A DNA stretch of 12,627 bases, from the NCBI GenBank assembly GCA_947471245.1, contig CANIXM010000021.1:1-12627 (forward strand). The letters run 5' to 3'. The stretch is from Paludibacteraceae bacterium. Lineage in GTDB: Bacteria > Bacteroidota > Bacteroidia > Bacteroidales > Paludibacteraceae. A program made the position numbers and the translations under genes. The number at the start of each line of letters is the position of its first letter. The first letter of the stretch is position 1. This document shows positions 7,023-12,627 of the stretch, piece by piece. The notes beneath the pieces were generated by a model, which did not search any database, was not told the DNA's origin, and saw nothing but the letters and a program-made list of their open reading frames with translations.

Positions 7023-7631
7023 TTACTTTTTGACACCGTAGAGCACAGGGTTTAGATTTGGGTCGTTGTACATTTTCATCTGCTTATAAACCTTCATAAC
7101 TTTTTCTCCTTGTGCTATCCCTTCGAGTAGCTGCGAAATGGAAAGTGATAGATCCTCTTTTTGTTGGAGTAACACTTTTAGTTTAGCGTCGCATGCAGTG
7201 AGATGTTGCTCATCAATGCCCTTTCTATTCACTTCCTGATTCATGTGAAAAATCTTGAGGTGAAGGATGGATAGTCTATCCACAGCCCATGCTGGACTTT
7301 CAGTATTGACTGTAGCTGTTGCAAGAGCTTGTACATCTTTGTATAAATCAAAAAAATAACTGTCTATCAATTCTACCAAGTCAGTACGATCTTGATTCGA
7401 TTTATCAATTCTTCGCTTTAAAAGCAATGCTGCCGATGGGTCAATCTCTGGATCTCTTATAATATCTTCCAAATGCCATTGTACAGCGTCTATCCAATTT
7501 TTCAGATAGAGATAATACTCAATGCTTTTAAACTCATACTGATTATTAATCGGTGCATCTACATCATCAACAATGTGATAATCATTCACCGATTTGGAAA
7601 AAATACTATTGCATAAATTTACAAAACTCAT
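7023..7631 (-). CDS. DUF4254 domain protein
   Basis: Resembles DUF4254, an uncharacterised family I associate with Bacteroidota glycan loci next to glycosyltransferases. The 202-residue protein is predicted cytosolic and almost all helical, with no signal peptide or membrane span. Notable segments are YYLYLKNWIDAVQWHLEDII (39-58), RDPEIDPSAALLLKRRIDKS (59-78) and NQDRTDLVELIDSY (79-92). WAVDRLSILHLKIFHMNQEV (115-134) and a C-terminal heptad-like helix (about 146-190) follow. The D-P-E-I-D-P, N-Q-x-R and D-R-L-S motifs are the conserved-looking polar positions and could form an active or binding site. It lies 22 bp after a GT2 gene and one base before the GT9 start. The role is not known; a helper or a modifying enzyme acting with the GT9 partner is inference from coupling alone. 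Confidence 0.75.
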   Translation of the reverse strand: MSFVNLCNSIFSKSVNDYHIVDDVDAPINNQYEFKSIEYYLYLKNWIDAVQWHLEDIIRDPEIDPSAALLLKRRIDKSNQDRTDLVELIDSYFFDLYKDVQALATATVNTESPAWAVDRLSILHLKIFHMNQEVNRKGIDEQHLTACDAKLKVLLQQKEDLSLSISQLLEGIAQGEKVMKVYKQMKMYNDPNLNPVLYGVKK

Positions 7632-7653
7632 TCAATTCAAAATTTACATTTTT

Positions 7654-8589
7654 CTATACCTGTTTCACAAAAGCCTTAAATGGGAAAAACAACTTTGCCA
7701 AAAGACCTTTTTTCTTAAATCGTTGAAATTCGCGAAAATTTGACATCAATAAGACAAACAACTTCCACTTCTTATTCAGATGTTTCGCCCCATATACTTG
7801 CAAATAAGTAGAATAAAACCTTCTCTCTCTTTCCAAATGGGTCTCAATATTGTCTGCAAAGATAGCTAATCTTATTGAATTAAGGGCGAATTCATCGGCT
7901 TTAGACATTGATTTCTTGCCCAAAGTGGCATTCGCTTGATGTTGACGAAACAAAACTAAGGGTTTATCAACATACTTAATTTCGGCAAACTGAACAGCTC
8001 TAAACGCCAACCAGTAGTCATAGATAACTGTCGTTGGGAATGGCACACATTGGTCCAACAGCTCCTTTCTTAAAAGCATCGTATGTCCCGAAATAACATT
8101 GAAAGGAGCAAAATTGATACAACTGTCAATTGCTCCAAGTTTGCGTTTATCTGATTTTTTAATGCCGATTGGCAAGTCATTTTCATCAATCAATTCATCA
8201 TCGGAATAGACCATCAGCGACGAGTCGATATTGGCAACCAATTCCGAAATCTTTGATGGCAACCAGATATCATCATGATCGGCTATGGCTATCAAATCTG
8301 AGCTGGCAAGTAACAATGCTTTTTGGAAATTGCCGTTATAGCCAAGATTTACCTCATTGCGAACTGGCTTTAGTTGGGGGTTTTCATTCGAATATCGTAG
8401 AAGGATATCCCAAGTTTGGTCAGTAGAACAGTCATCCACACATATTATTTCGGAAATGGATGTATAATCTTGATCAAAGATGCTTTGAATTTGCTTTTCT
8501 AAAAACCGCGCACCATTATACGTACAAAGCACAATAGACACAGAAGCTCCTGAGTGGGCTATCGTACTTATTTCTGGTGACTTTGCCAT
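7654..8589 (-). CDS. GT2 family glycosyltransferase (rhamnosyltransferase-like)
   Basis: Inverting GT-A enzyme of 311 residues, similar in motif order to RfbN/WbbL/EpsE-type rhamnosyl- and related transferases. It opens with SVSIVLCTYNGARFLEKQI (17-35) after a 16-residue lead. IICVDDCSTDQTWDIL (48-63), NLGYNGNFQKALLLASSDLI (81-100) and the metal site IADHDDIWLPSKI (102-114) follow, the D-x-D-D-x-W form being typical of this subgroup. Further on are ISGHTMLLRKELL and DYWLAFRAVQF, where the D-x-W motif is expected. The lysine-rich, hydrophobic C-terminus (FKKKGLLAKLFFPFKAF) may bind the inner membrane. The start at ATG 8589 is 8 bp after the flippase stop, and 22 bp separate its stop from DUF4254, so it is well inside the operon. 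Rhamnose as donor is only a family-level guess. Confidence 0.88.
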   Translation of the reverse strand: MAKSPEISTIAHSGASVSIVLCTYNGARFLEKQIQSIFDQDYTSISEIICVDDCSTDQTWDILLRYSNENPQLKPVRNEVNLGYNGNFQKALLLASSDLIAIADHDDIWLPSKISELVANIDSSLMVYSDDELIDENDLPIGIKKSDKRKLGAIDSCINFAPFNVISGHTMLLRKELLDQCVPFPTTVIYDYWLAFRAVQFAEIKYVDKPLVLFRQHQANATLGKKSMSKADEFALNSIRLAIFADNIETHLERERRFYSTYLQVYGAKHLNKKWKLFVLLMSNFREFQRFKKKGLLAKLFFPFKAFVKQV

Positions 8590-8597
8590 TGGAATGC

Positions 8598-10085
8598 TTA
8601 TTTAAAATATTTATTCAACACTGGCAATGATTTCAGAGGTAAATCACGCTTGATCATAAATATCACAAACGAAATCATCAGCACAGATTTCAGGGCAATG
8701 TTCAACATCGAGCTTTGGAAATGGATGAACAAGCTTAGGATAAACAGCAAGGCAGCTAATCCGGTGTACAGTCCTATCGACTTCAAATCATATTTTATAG
8801 GCATGAATTTTTGTCCAAAGAAATAGGATACCAGCATAATCATAAAATAGCACACAAAAGCTGACCATGCCGACCCCATATAACTGTAAGTGGGCACAAG
8901 TAGCACATTACCAAATACAATGACGATAGTGCCTAGTATAGAAAACCACGCTCCATAGATGGTTTTGTCGGTCAGTTTGTACCACAGCGAAAGATTGAAA
9001 TACACGCCTTGGAAAACAAATGACATGAGAATAATGGGTAGTACATCTAGCCCAATCCAAAAATTACGTTTGATAATAAACTTAAACACATCTACATACA
9101 ACACCATGCCCAAGAAAATAACCAAAGTGGTGATAATGAAATACTTCATAGCATCGGCATAGACTTTGAGGTTGTCCTTGTCCTTGCTCTGAGCGAAAAC
9201 AAAAGGCTCGTAGGCAAACCGAAAAGCCTGTGTGAACATCATCATCACCATGGAGAGTTTGGACGTTACGCCATAGATACCTAGTTCGGATTTACCTATT
9301 TCACCGCCACGCAGATATGGGAAAATGATTTTGTCCAAATTTTGATTGGCTATACCAGCTATCCCCAATATAAGCAAGGGAAGTGAATACTTCAAAATAT
9401 CATTCATCAGTTTCATCTCCAACCTAAACTCTGCTTCCAAAATGTAGGGCAGCAACATCAAAGTTTGGAAACCAGTAGCCATGAAGTTGGAAACAAACAC
9501 ATATCCAAGACCGTATTCGGGATTGTAAAACCAGCTGATGGTGCTCGGTGCGTGCTTCATCAACCACGGGCAAATCACCAAAAAGAAAATATTCAAAATG
9601 AAATTCAAGATGATATACACAAATTTCAAGGTGGCAAATTTGATGGGTCTGCTTTTGAATCGCAGGTGTGCAAAAGGGATGGATGAGAATGCATCCATAG
9701 CTACCACTACTCCGAGCATCCAAATAAACTCTGGGACTTTGCCATAGCCCATAGCATTGGCAATAGGCTGTGCAAAAAAGCAACAAAGTAGTGCAAATAT
9801 CAAGGAAGTTGTCCCCACTGCCATCAGTGAATTGCCATACACTTTGGGTGCTTCTTCTTTGTTTTTATTGGCAAAGCGAAAGTAACCTGTTTCCATGCCG
9901 TAGGTTAGCACTACTAGCAACAACGAAGTCCACGCATACAGATTGGTTATTACACCATTGTCTGCTGCCGTAGCCAAGTAAAATGTATATATAGGAGTTA
10001 GTAGCCAGTTGATGGATTTTCCCAAAATGCTACTTACTCCATAAATGGCGGTGTCTTTCGCCAAAGATTTCATTTGTTGTGCCAT
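8598..10085 (-). CDS. Oligosaccharide flippase (Wzx-like, MOP superfamily)
   Basis: Polytopic inner-membrane protein of 495 residues that would flip a lipid-linked oligosaccharide from the cytoplasmic to the periplasmic face. It belongs to the Polysacc_synt/MOP type, with about 12-14 hydrophobic spans. Clear ones include roughly 16-40, 50-66, 86-106, 120-140, 152-174, 196-215, 232-248, 314-333, 348-368, 378-398, 404-424, 436-456 and 461-478. The N-terminus MKSLAKDTAIYGVSSILGK (5-23) and the loop MVMMMFTQAFRFAYEPFVFA (279-298) are typical of Bacteroidota members. I chose ATG 10085; an in-frame TTG at 10094 adds three residues, and a further ATG at 10073 is also possible. It begins 19 bp after the ruvB stop and ends 8 bp before a GT2 gene, which ties the glycan cluster to the ruvB transcript. 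The substrate is unknown. Confidence 0.9.
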   Translation of the reverse strand: MAQQMKSLAKDTAIYGVSSILGKSINWLLTPIYTFYLATAADNGVITNLYAWTSLLLVVLTYGMETGYFRFANKNKEEAPKVYGNSLMAVGTTSLIFALLCCFFAQPIANAMGYGKVPEFIWMLGVVVAMDAFSSIPFAHLRFKSRPIKFATLKFVYIILNFILNIFFLVICPWLMKHAPSTISWFYNPEYGLGYVFVSNFMATGFQTLMLLPYILEAEFRLEMKLMNDILKYSLPLLILGIAGIANQNLDKIIFPYLRGGEIGKSELGIYGVTSKLSMVMMMFTQAFRFAYEPFVFAQSKDKDNLKVYADAMKYFIITTLVIFLGMVLYVDVFKFIIKRNFWIGLDVLPIILMSFVFQGVYFNLSLWYKLTDKTIYGAWFSILGTIVIVFGNVLLVPTYSYMGSAWSAFVCYFMIMLVSYFFGQKFMPIKYDLKSIGLYTGLAALLFILSLFIHFQSSMLNIALKSVLMISFVIFMIKRDLPLKSLPVLNKYFK

Positions 10086-10104
10086 AATTTTCAATCAACT
10101 TCGA

Positions 10105-11124
10105 TTAAAACAAAGTGCCTGTCTCTCCGTATTTTACTTTTCCTAAATGCTTATATGCCAGCTCAGTAACTTCACGTCCACGAGGTGTGCGCTTGAGAAA
10201 TCCTTCCTTGATAAGAAATGGTTCATAGACCTCTTCCAATGTTCCAGCATCTTCGCCGAGTGCAGTGGCAATGGTGGTGAGTCCCACCGGACCACCCTGA
10301 AACTTGTCGATGATGGTGGTGAGTATTTTATTGTCCACCTCATCCAGCCCATATCTATCTATGTTCAATGCTTCCAATGCATAACGAGCTATTTCCACAT
10401 CGATGCTCCCGTTGCCTTTTACCTGAGCAAAATCGCGCACACGTCTGAGCAAGGCGTTGGCTATACGAGGTGTCCCTCTGCTTCGGCTCCCTATCTCTAC
10501 CGCAGCCTGATGATTGCAGTCCACGTTGAGCAGGCGCGATGAGCGTTTGATAATTTCGGTAATCACCTCTATATCATAATACTCCAAGTGGCAGTTGATA
10601 CCAAATCGAGCTCTGAGTGGAGCTGTGAGCAATCCACTTCGAGTAGTAGCACCGATAAGGGTAAATGGGTTTAATTCCAGTTGGATAGACCGTGCACTTG
10701 GGCCTTTGTCTATCATGATATCAATGCGATAATCCTCCATGGCAGAATATAGATATTCCTCCACGATAGGACTTAGGCGGTGTATTTCATCAATAAACAA
10801 CACATCATTGGTTTCCAGACTGGTGAGCAGTCCTGCCAAATCACCAGGTTTGTCTAGCACTGGACCCGATGTGATTTTAAATCCTACGTTCAGTTCGTTG
10901 GCAATGATGTTGGACAGCGTGGTTTTACCCAGTCCGGGAGGTCCGTGAAGCAGCACATGATCCAGTGATTCGGTACGCATCCGAGCCGCTTGTACAAATA
11001 TCTTGAGGTTCTCCACGATTTTGTTTTGACCACTAAAATCAGAAAAGGTGAGTGGACGAAGGGCATTTTCAAACTCCTTCTCACCCTTTTGATTATTGCG
11101 AATGTCAAATTCTTTTTCTTCCAT
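10105..11124 (-). CDS. ruvB: Holliday junction branch migration ATPase RuvB
   Basis: Complete RuvB (339 residues, normal length), the hexameric AAA+ motor that with RuvA drives branch migration of Holliday junctions, and with RuvC resolves them. Residues seen are Walker A GPPGLGKTT (61-69), Walker B VLFIDEIHRLSP (108-119), sensor 1 region LIGATTRSGLLTAPLRARFG (156-175) with the arginine finger, and sensor 2 GTPRIANALLRRVRDFA (217-233). The C-terminal winged helix has GGPVGLTTIATALGEDAGTL and a PRGRE motif close to the end. The arginine-finger motif is LRARFG rather than the LRDRFG of E. coli, a variant I regard as normal. ATG 11124 is 12 bp after the gldA stop, and the flippase starts 19 bp downstream. 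ruvA and ruvC are not in the window. The identification is certain. Confidence 0.98.
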   Translation of the reverse strand: MEEKEFDIRNNQKGEKEFENALRPLTFSDFSGQNKIVENLKIFVQAARMRTESLDHVLLHGPPGLGKTTLSNIIANELNVGFKITSGPVLDKPGDLAGLLTSLETNDVLFIDEIHRLSPIVEEYLYSAMEDYRIDIMIDKGPSARSIQLELNPFTLIGATTRSGLLTAPLRARFGINCHLEYYDIEVITEIIKRSSRLLNVDCNHQAAVEIGSRSRGTPRIANALLRRVRDFAQVKGNGSIDVEIARYALEALNIDRYGLDEVDNKILTTIIDKFQGGPVGLTTIATALGEDAGTLEEVYEPFLIKEGFLKRTPRGREVTELAYKHLGKVKYGETGTLF

Positions 11125-11136
11125 TTATCTGACCTG

Positions 11137-12045
11137 TTACTTGTGAGTAAGCATTTTGAATACTTCTTCTATGGTTCTTTCCACTGCTTTTATGGTCAGA
11201 ATTTTATTTTGGTTATTGACCGCTAAGTCGAAAATATCGGCTCTGATATCCTTGCTTGCACTAATTTTGAAACTAGTAGGAGTTAGCACCTCCAATGCTG
11301 TCAATCCATTGAGCTGATTCAGCACAGACTCGTCCATCTTATTTAAAAACTCTACTTCAACCAAGAAGCTATTTTCATCAAATGCATTTATCTTGGACAA
11401 ATCCGTATAATCGGCCACTATCTCACCTTGATTAATCACCACTACTCGGTTACAAATGGCTTTTATCTCCTGCATGATGTGGGTGCTGAGTAGTACCGTT
11501 CTATCTCGGCCTATTTCTCTGATGAGGTTGCGTATTTCTTCCAGCTGATTGGGGTCAAGACCTGTAGTGGGCTCATCGAGAATGAGCACTTTGGGATTGG
11601 GGATAAGTGCTTGTGCAAGACCTACACGCTGTTTGTATCCTTTGGAAAGTTGTCCTATTTTTTTATGAAACTCGGGGCGAAGTCCTACTTGGTCAATCAA
11701 CTCCTCTACCCGCTGGTCTTTAGACTTACCAAGCTGATAGACATCTGCCACAAATAGCAGATACTCTTTGACATACATGTCCAAGTAAAGTGGATTTTGC
11801 TCGGGTAGGTAACCCACATAAGACTTGGTGATGAGTGAATGCGCTGATACTTCCTTGCCACAGACTTTAACAGAACCATCGGTATAAGCAAGTGCACCAG
11901 CTATGATTTTCATGGTCGTAGTTTTTCCAGCACCATTTGGACCAAGAAAACCCACCACTTCACCTTCACCTATCTGAAGATGGATGTTTTTTAAAACCGT
12001 TTGTTCCCCGTATTTTTTAGAAAGATTGGAAATACTGATTGACAT
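11137..12045 (-). CDS. gldA: Gliding motility-associated ABC transporter ATP-binding subunit GldA
   Basis: ATPase subunit of the GldA-GldF-GldG ABC transporter, required for gliding in Flavobacterium johnsoniae and also present in non-gliding Bacteroidota. The 302-residue protein contains Walker A LGPNGAGKTT (34-43), Q-loop YLPEQNPLY (79-87), an ABC signature of the form LSKGYKQRVGLAQAL (133-147), Walker B VLILDEPTTGLDP (153-165) and H-loop STHIMQE (187-193). The LSKGYKQR signature and the roughly 100-residue C-terminal extension after the nucleotide-binding domain fit GldA and related antibiotic/Na+ exporters. gldF and gldG permeases are not in this window, which is usual because gldA can be unlinked from them. 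ATG 12045 sits about 14 bases after the expected transcription start. A generic ABC exporter ATPase is the alternative if no gldFG exists in the genome. Confidence 0.87.
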   Translation of the reverse strand: MSISISNLSKKYGEQTVLKNIHLQIGEGEVVGFLGPNGAGKTTTMKIIAGALAYTDGSVKVCGKEVSAHSLITKSYVGYLPEQNPLYLDMYVKEYLLFVADVYQLGKSKDQRVEELIDQVGLRPEFHKKIGQLSKGYKQRVGLAQALIPNPKVLILDEPTTGLDPNQLEEIRNLIREIGRDRTVLLSTHIMQEIKAICNRVVVINQGEIVADYTDLSKINAFDENSFLVEVEFLNKMDESVLNQLNGLTALEVLTPTSFKISASKDIRADIFDLAVNNQNKILTIKAVERTIEEVFKMLTHK

Positions 12046-12066
12046 GCTGATTCAAAATAATTTATG

Positions 12067-12074
12067 CAAAAGTA
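12067..12074 (-). promoter_or_regulatory. Bacteroidota-type -7 promoter box for gldA
   Basis: On the minus strand this reads TACTTTTG, a perfect match to the TAnnTTTG -7 element used by the Bacteroidota primary sigma factor. Transcription would begin near 12060, giving a leader of about 14 bases before the gldA ATG. The upstream TTG-type -33 element is not perfect: a GGTTAAG stretch lies near the right distance. It is the only such box I noticed in the intergenic gaps, and it would serve the gldA-ruvB-flippase-GT2-DUF4254-GT9 run. Confidence 0.55.
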
Positions 12075-12115
12075 CTAAATACTGATGGTAATTCTACTTA
12101 ACCGCATTAATAATG

Positions 12116-12135
12116 AACCACAATTTAACCACAAT
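12116..12135. repeat. Tandem AACCACAAT repeat, possible outlier of the AACCACATAG repeat family
   Basis: Two copies of AACCACAAT (12116-12124 and 12127-12135) sit 11 bp apart and are followed by AGGCACAAAAG. The second copy, TTTAACCACAATAG, resembles the left arm of the large inverted repeat further right (TTTTAACCACATAG near 12445-12458). It may be a decayed end of the same repeat family, bracketing the CCGTAGGG hairpin array. It lies just upstream of the gldA promoter. Confidence 0.35.
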
Positions 12136-12181
12136 AGGCACAAAAGTTTAATATGGATTAGCTGATTGTGGAGAATAAGCA

Positions 12182-12334
12182 TTTTCCCGTAGGGAATTGA
12201 TACTAATAGAAATAATGAGAACGTTGGCAGATTCCCCGTAGGGGATAGACTGTTGATTAGCAAACATTAATCCCCTACGGCGAATGTATCAAGATAATTA
12301 TTTTGGCTATTAAAATACATTTCCTACGGGAAAT
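12182..12334. repeat. Array of four CCGTAGGG hairpins in two inverted units (REP/MITE-like)
   Basis: Four related short palindromes are visible. TTCCCGTAGGGAA is at 12184-12196 and TCCCCGTAGGGGA at 12233-12245. CCCCTACGGCGA (imperfect) is at 12272-12283 and TTCCTACGGGAA at 12321-12332. The first two have the CCGTAGGG orientation and the last two the reverse. The hairpins are spaced 49 bp within each pair. The DNA between them also aligns when the right pair is reverse-complemented, for example AATAG...ATAAT and ATTC-C-CGTAGGGGAT, so this is one two-hairpin unit of about 65 bp and an inverted degenerate copy. No transposase is adjacent. This resembles REP/REPIN or a non-autonomous IS200/IS605-type element. 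It lacks T-runs, so it is not a convincing terminator. Confidence 0.7.
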
Positions 12335-12398
12335 TTTCTCTTTCACTCGAAGAGATTCGAAAGTAAAACCTAATAAATGCTTGCTATTTTGTTATCAG

Positions 12399-12627
12399 TC
12401 AGCGTTTATTTGCGTTGCTTGCTTATCTTGCGTTCCAATAAAAATTTTAACCACATAGATACAATAGTTTTTCTAATAGAAGGTCCATTTTTCTCTATTG
12501 CATAAGTACACATAGCAGATTCCGATAAATCGAAATCTTTAACTAGATTTGCTATGTATCTATGTGAACTATGTGGTTGAAATTCAGCGTTGATTGGTGC
12601 TTTTTGCGTCTTTTGCGTTCTAATGAA
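12399..12627. repeat. Composite intergenic repeat: TTGCGTT direct repeats flanking a nested-hairpin inverted repeat
   Basis: Two similar direct repeats, TCAGCGTT(T/G)ATT... ending in TTGCGTTC(C/T)AAT(A/G)AA, occur at 12399-12443 and 12584-12627. Between them lies an inverted repeat with perfect 10-bp ends AACCACATAG (12449-12458) and CTATGTGGTT (12569-12578). Inside it are two further stems: CAATAG/CTATTG (12462-12467 with 12495-12500) and ACATAGCA/TGCTATGT (12510-12517 with 12550-12557), plus a small CGAT-AA-ATCG palindrome (12523-12532). The single strand can therefore fold as a three-way junction. No protein frame of interest is present. The repeat reaches the window edge and may continue. 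The type of text (ACATAG and TTTGCGT runs) is familiar as intergenic repeat DNA in Bacteroidota. Confidence 0.6.

Noticed and set aside
7022..7036. GTG start for the GT9 gene at 7036, overlapping DUF4254 by 14 bp
   Set aside because: ATG 7021 places the N-terminus at the conserved ILIMRFSAMGD strand and gives a stop-start junction of TAAAATG, the more usual arrangement.
9424..9786. 120-residue minus-strand frame inside the flippase gene
   Set aside because: Out-of-frame shadow of a clear membrane protein, without a recognisable domain and rich in rare residue combinations.
10086..10094. TTG start for the flippase at 10094
   Set aside because: An ATG at 10085 follows within three codons and is a better initiation codon.
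10147..10542. 131-residue plus-strand frame opposite ruvB
   Set aside because: Antisense shadow of the highly conserved ruvB coding sequence; no domain resemblance.
12233..12245. TCCCCGTAGGGGA hairpin as an intrinsic terminator
   Set aside because: No T-run follows on either strand, the loop is only three bases and no gene ends nearby within the window.
12075..12263. 62-residue open frame on the minus strand across the CCGTAGGG hairpins
   Set aside because: It is composed of repeat and AT-rich intergenic sequence, runs over two palindromes, resembles no protein family and lies upstream of the gldA promoter.
12182..12334. CCGTAGGG palindromes as a CRISPR array
   Set aside because: The repeats are only about 13-16 bp, alternate in orientation and have partly similar spacers; no cas genes are present.

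Overview
The window looks like a piece of a Bacteroidota (Cytophaga/Flavobacteria-type) chromosome. It is AT-rich and all twelve recognisable protein genes lie on the minus strand. It carries gldA, the ATPase of the gliding-motility ABC transporter, and a DUF4254 gene, a family I know mainly from Bacteroidota glycan loci. There is a clean Bacteroidota-type -7 box (TAnnTTTG) in front of gldA, and Shine-Dalgarno sequences are weak throughout. I cannot name genus or species.

Layout in transcription order (right to left). Positions 12627-12046 are a repeat-rich intergenic region. It holds an array of four short CCGTAGGG hairpins arranged as two inverted units, a second composite repeat able to fold into nested hairpins, and the gldA promoter. 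Then come gldA, ruvB, a Wzx-like flippase, a family 2 glycosyltransferase (GT), a DUF4254 protein and a GT9 heptosyltransferase-like gene (12045-5987). The gaps between these are only 1-22 bp, so they probably form one transcription unit. From 5889 to 2805 three more GT genes (GT2, GT2, GT4) follow at looser spacing of about 100-145 bp. Next is a 212-bp gap with two palindromes and a possible 23-codon ORF, then a dinD-like gene (2592-1768). The window ends with two GT2 genes (1701-922 and 917-9) separated by 4 bp.

How it fits together: seven glycosyltransferases plus a flippase indicate assembly of a cell-surface glycan. The GT9 and WaaE-like enzymes hint at lipopolysaccharide core or O-chain type chemistry. 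The GTs would build an oligosaccharide on a lipid carrier at the inner face of the cytoplasmic membrane, and the flippase would move it across. No Wzy-type polymerase, O-antigen ligase, chain-length regulator or nucleotide-sugar synthesis gene is visible, so the locus continues elsewhere or the product is a short glycan. The housekeeping genes gldA and ruvB sit at the head of the operon, so part of the glycan pathway may share their promoter. dinD has no evident link to glycans and looks like a passenger flanked by repeat-like DNA.

I did not find a convincing novel multi-gene system. The most unusual items are the two repeat structures at the right end, the dinD island with its small upstream ORF, and the overlapping DUF4254-GT9 pair.
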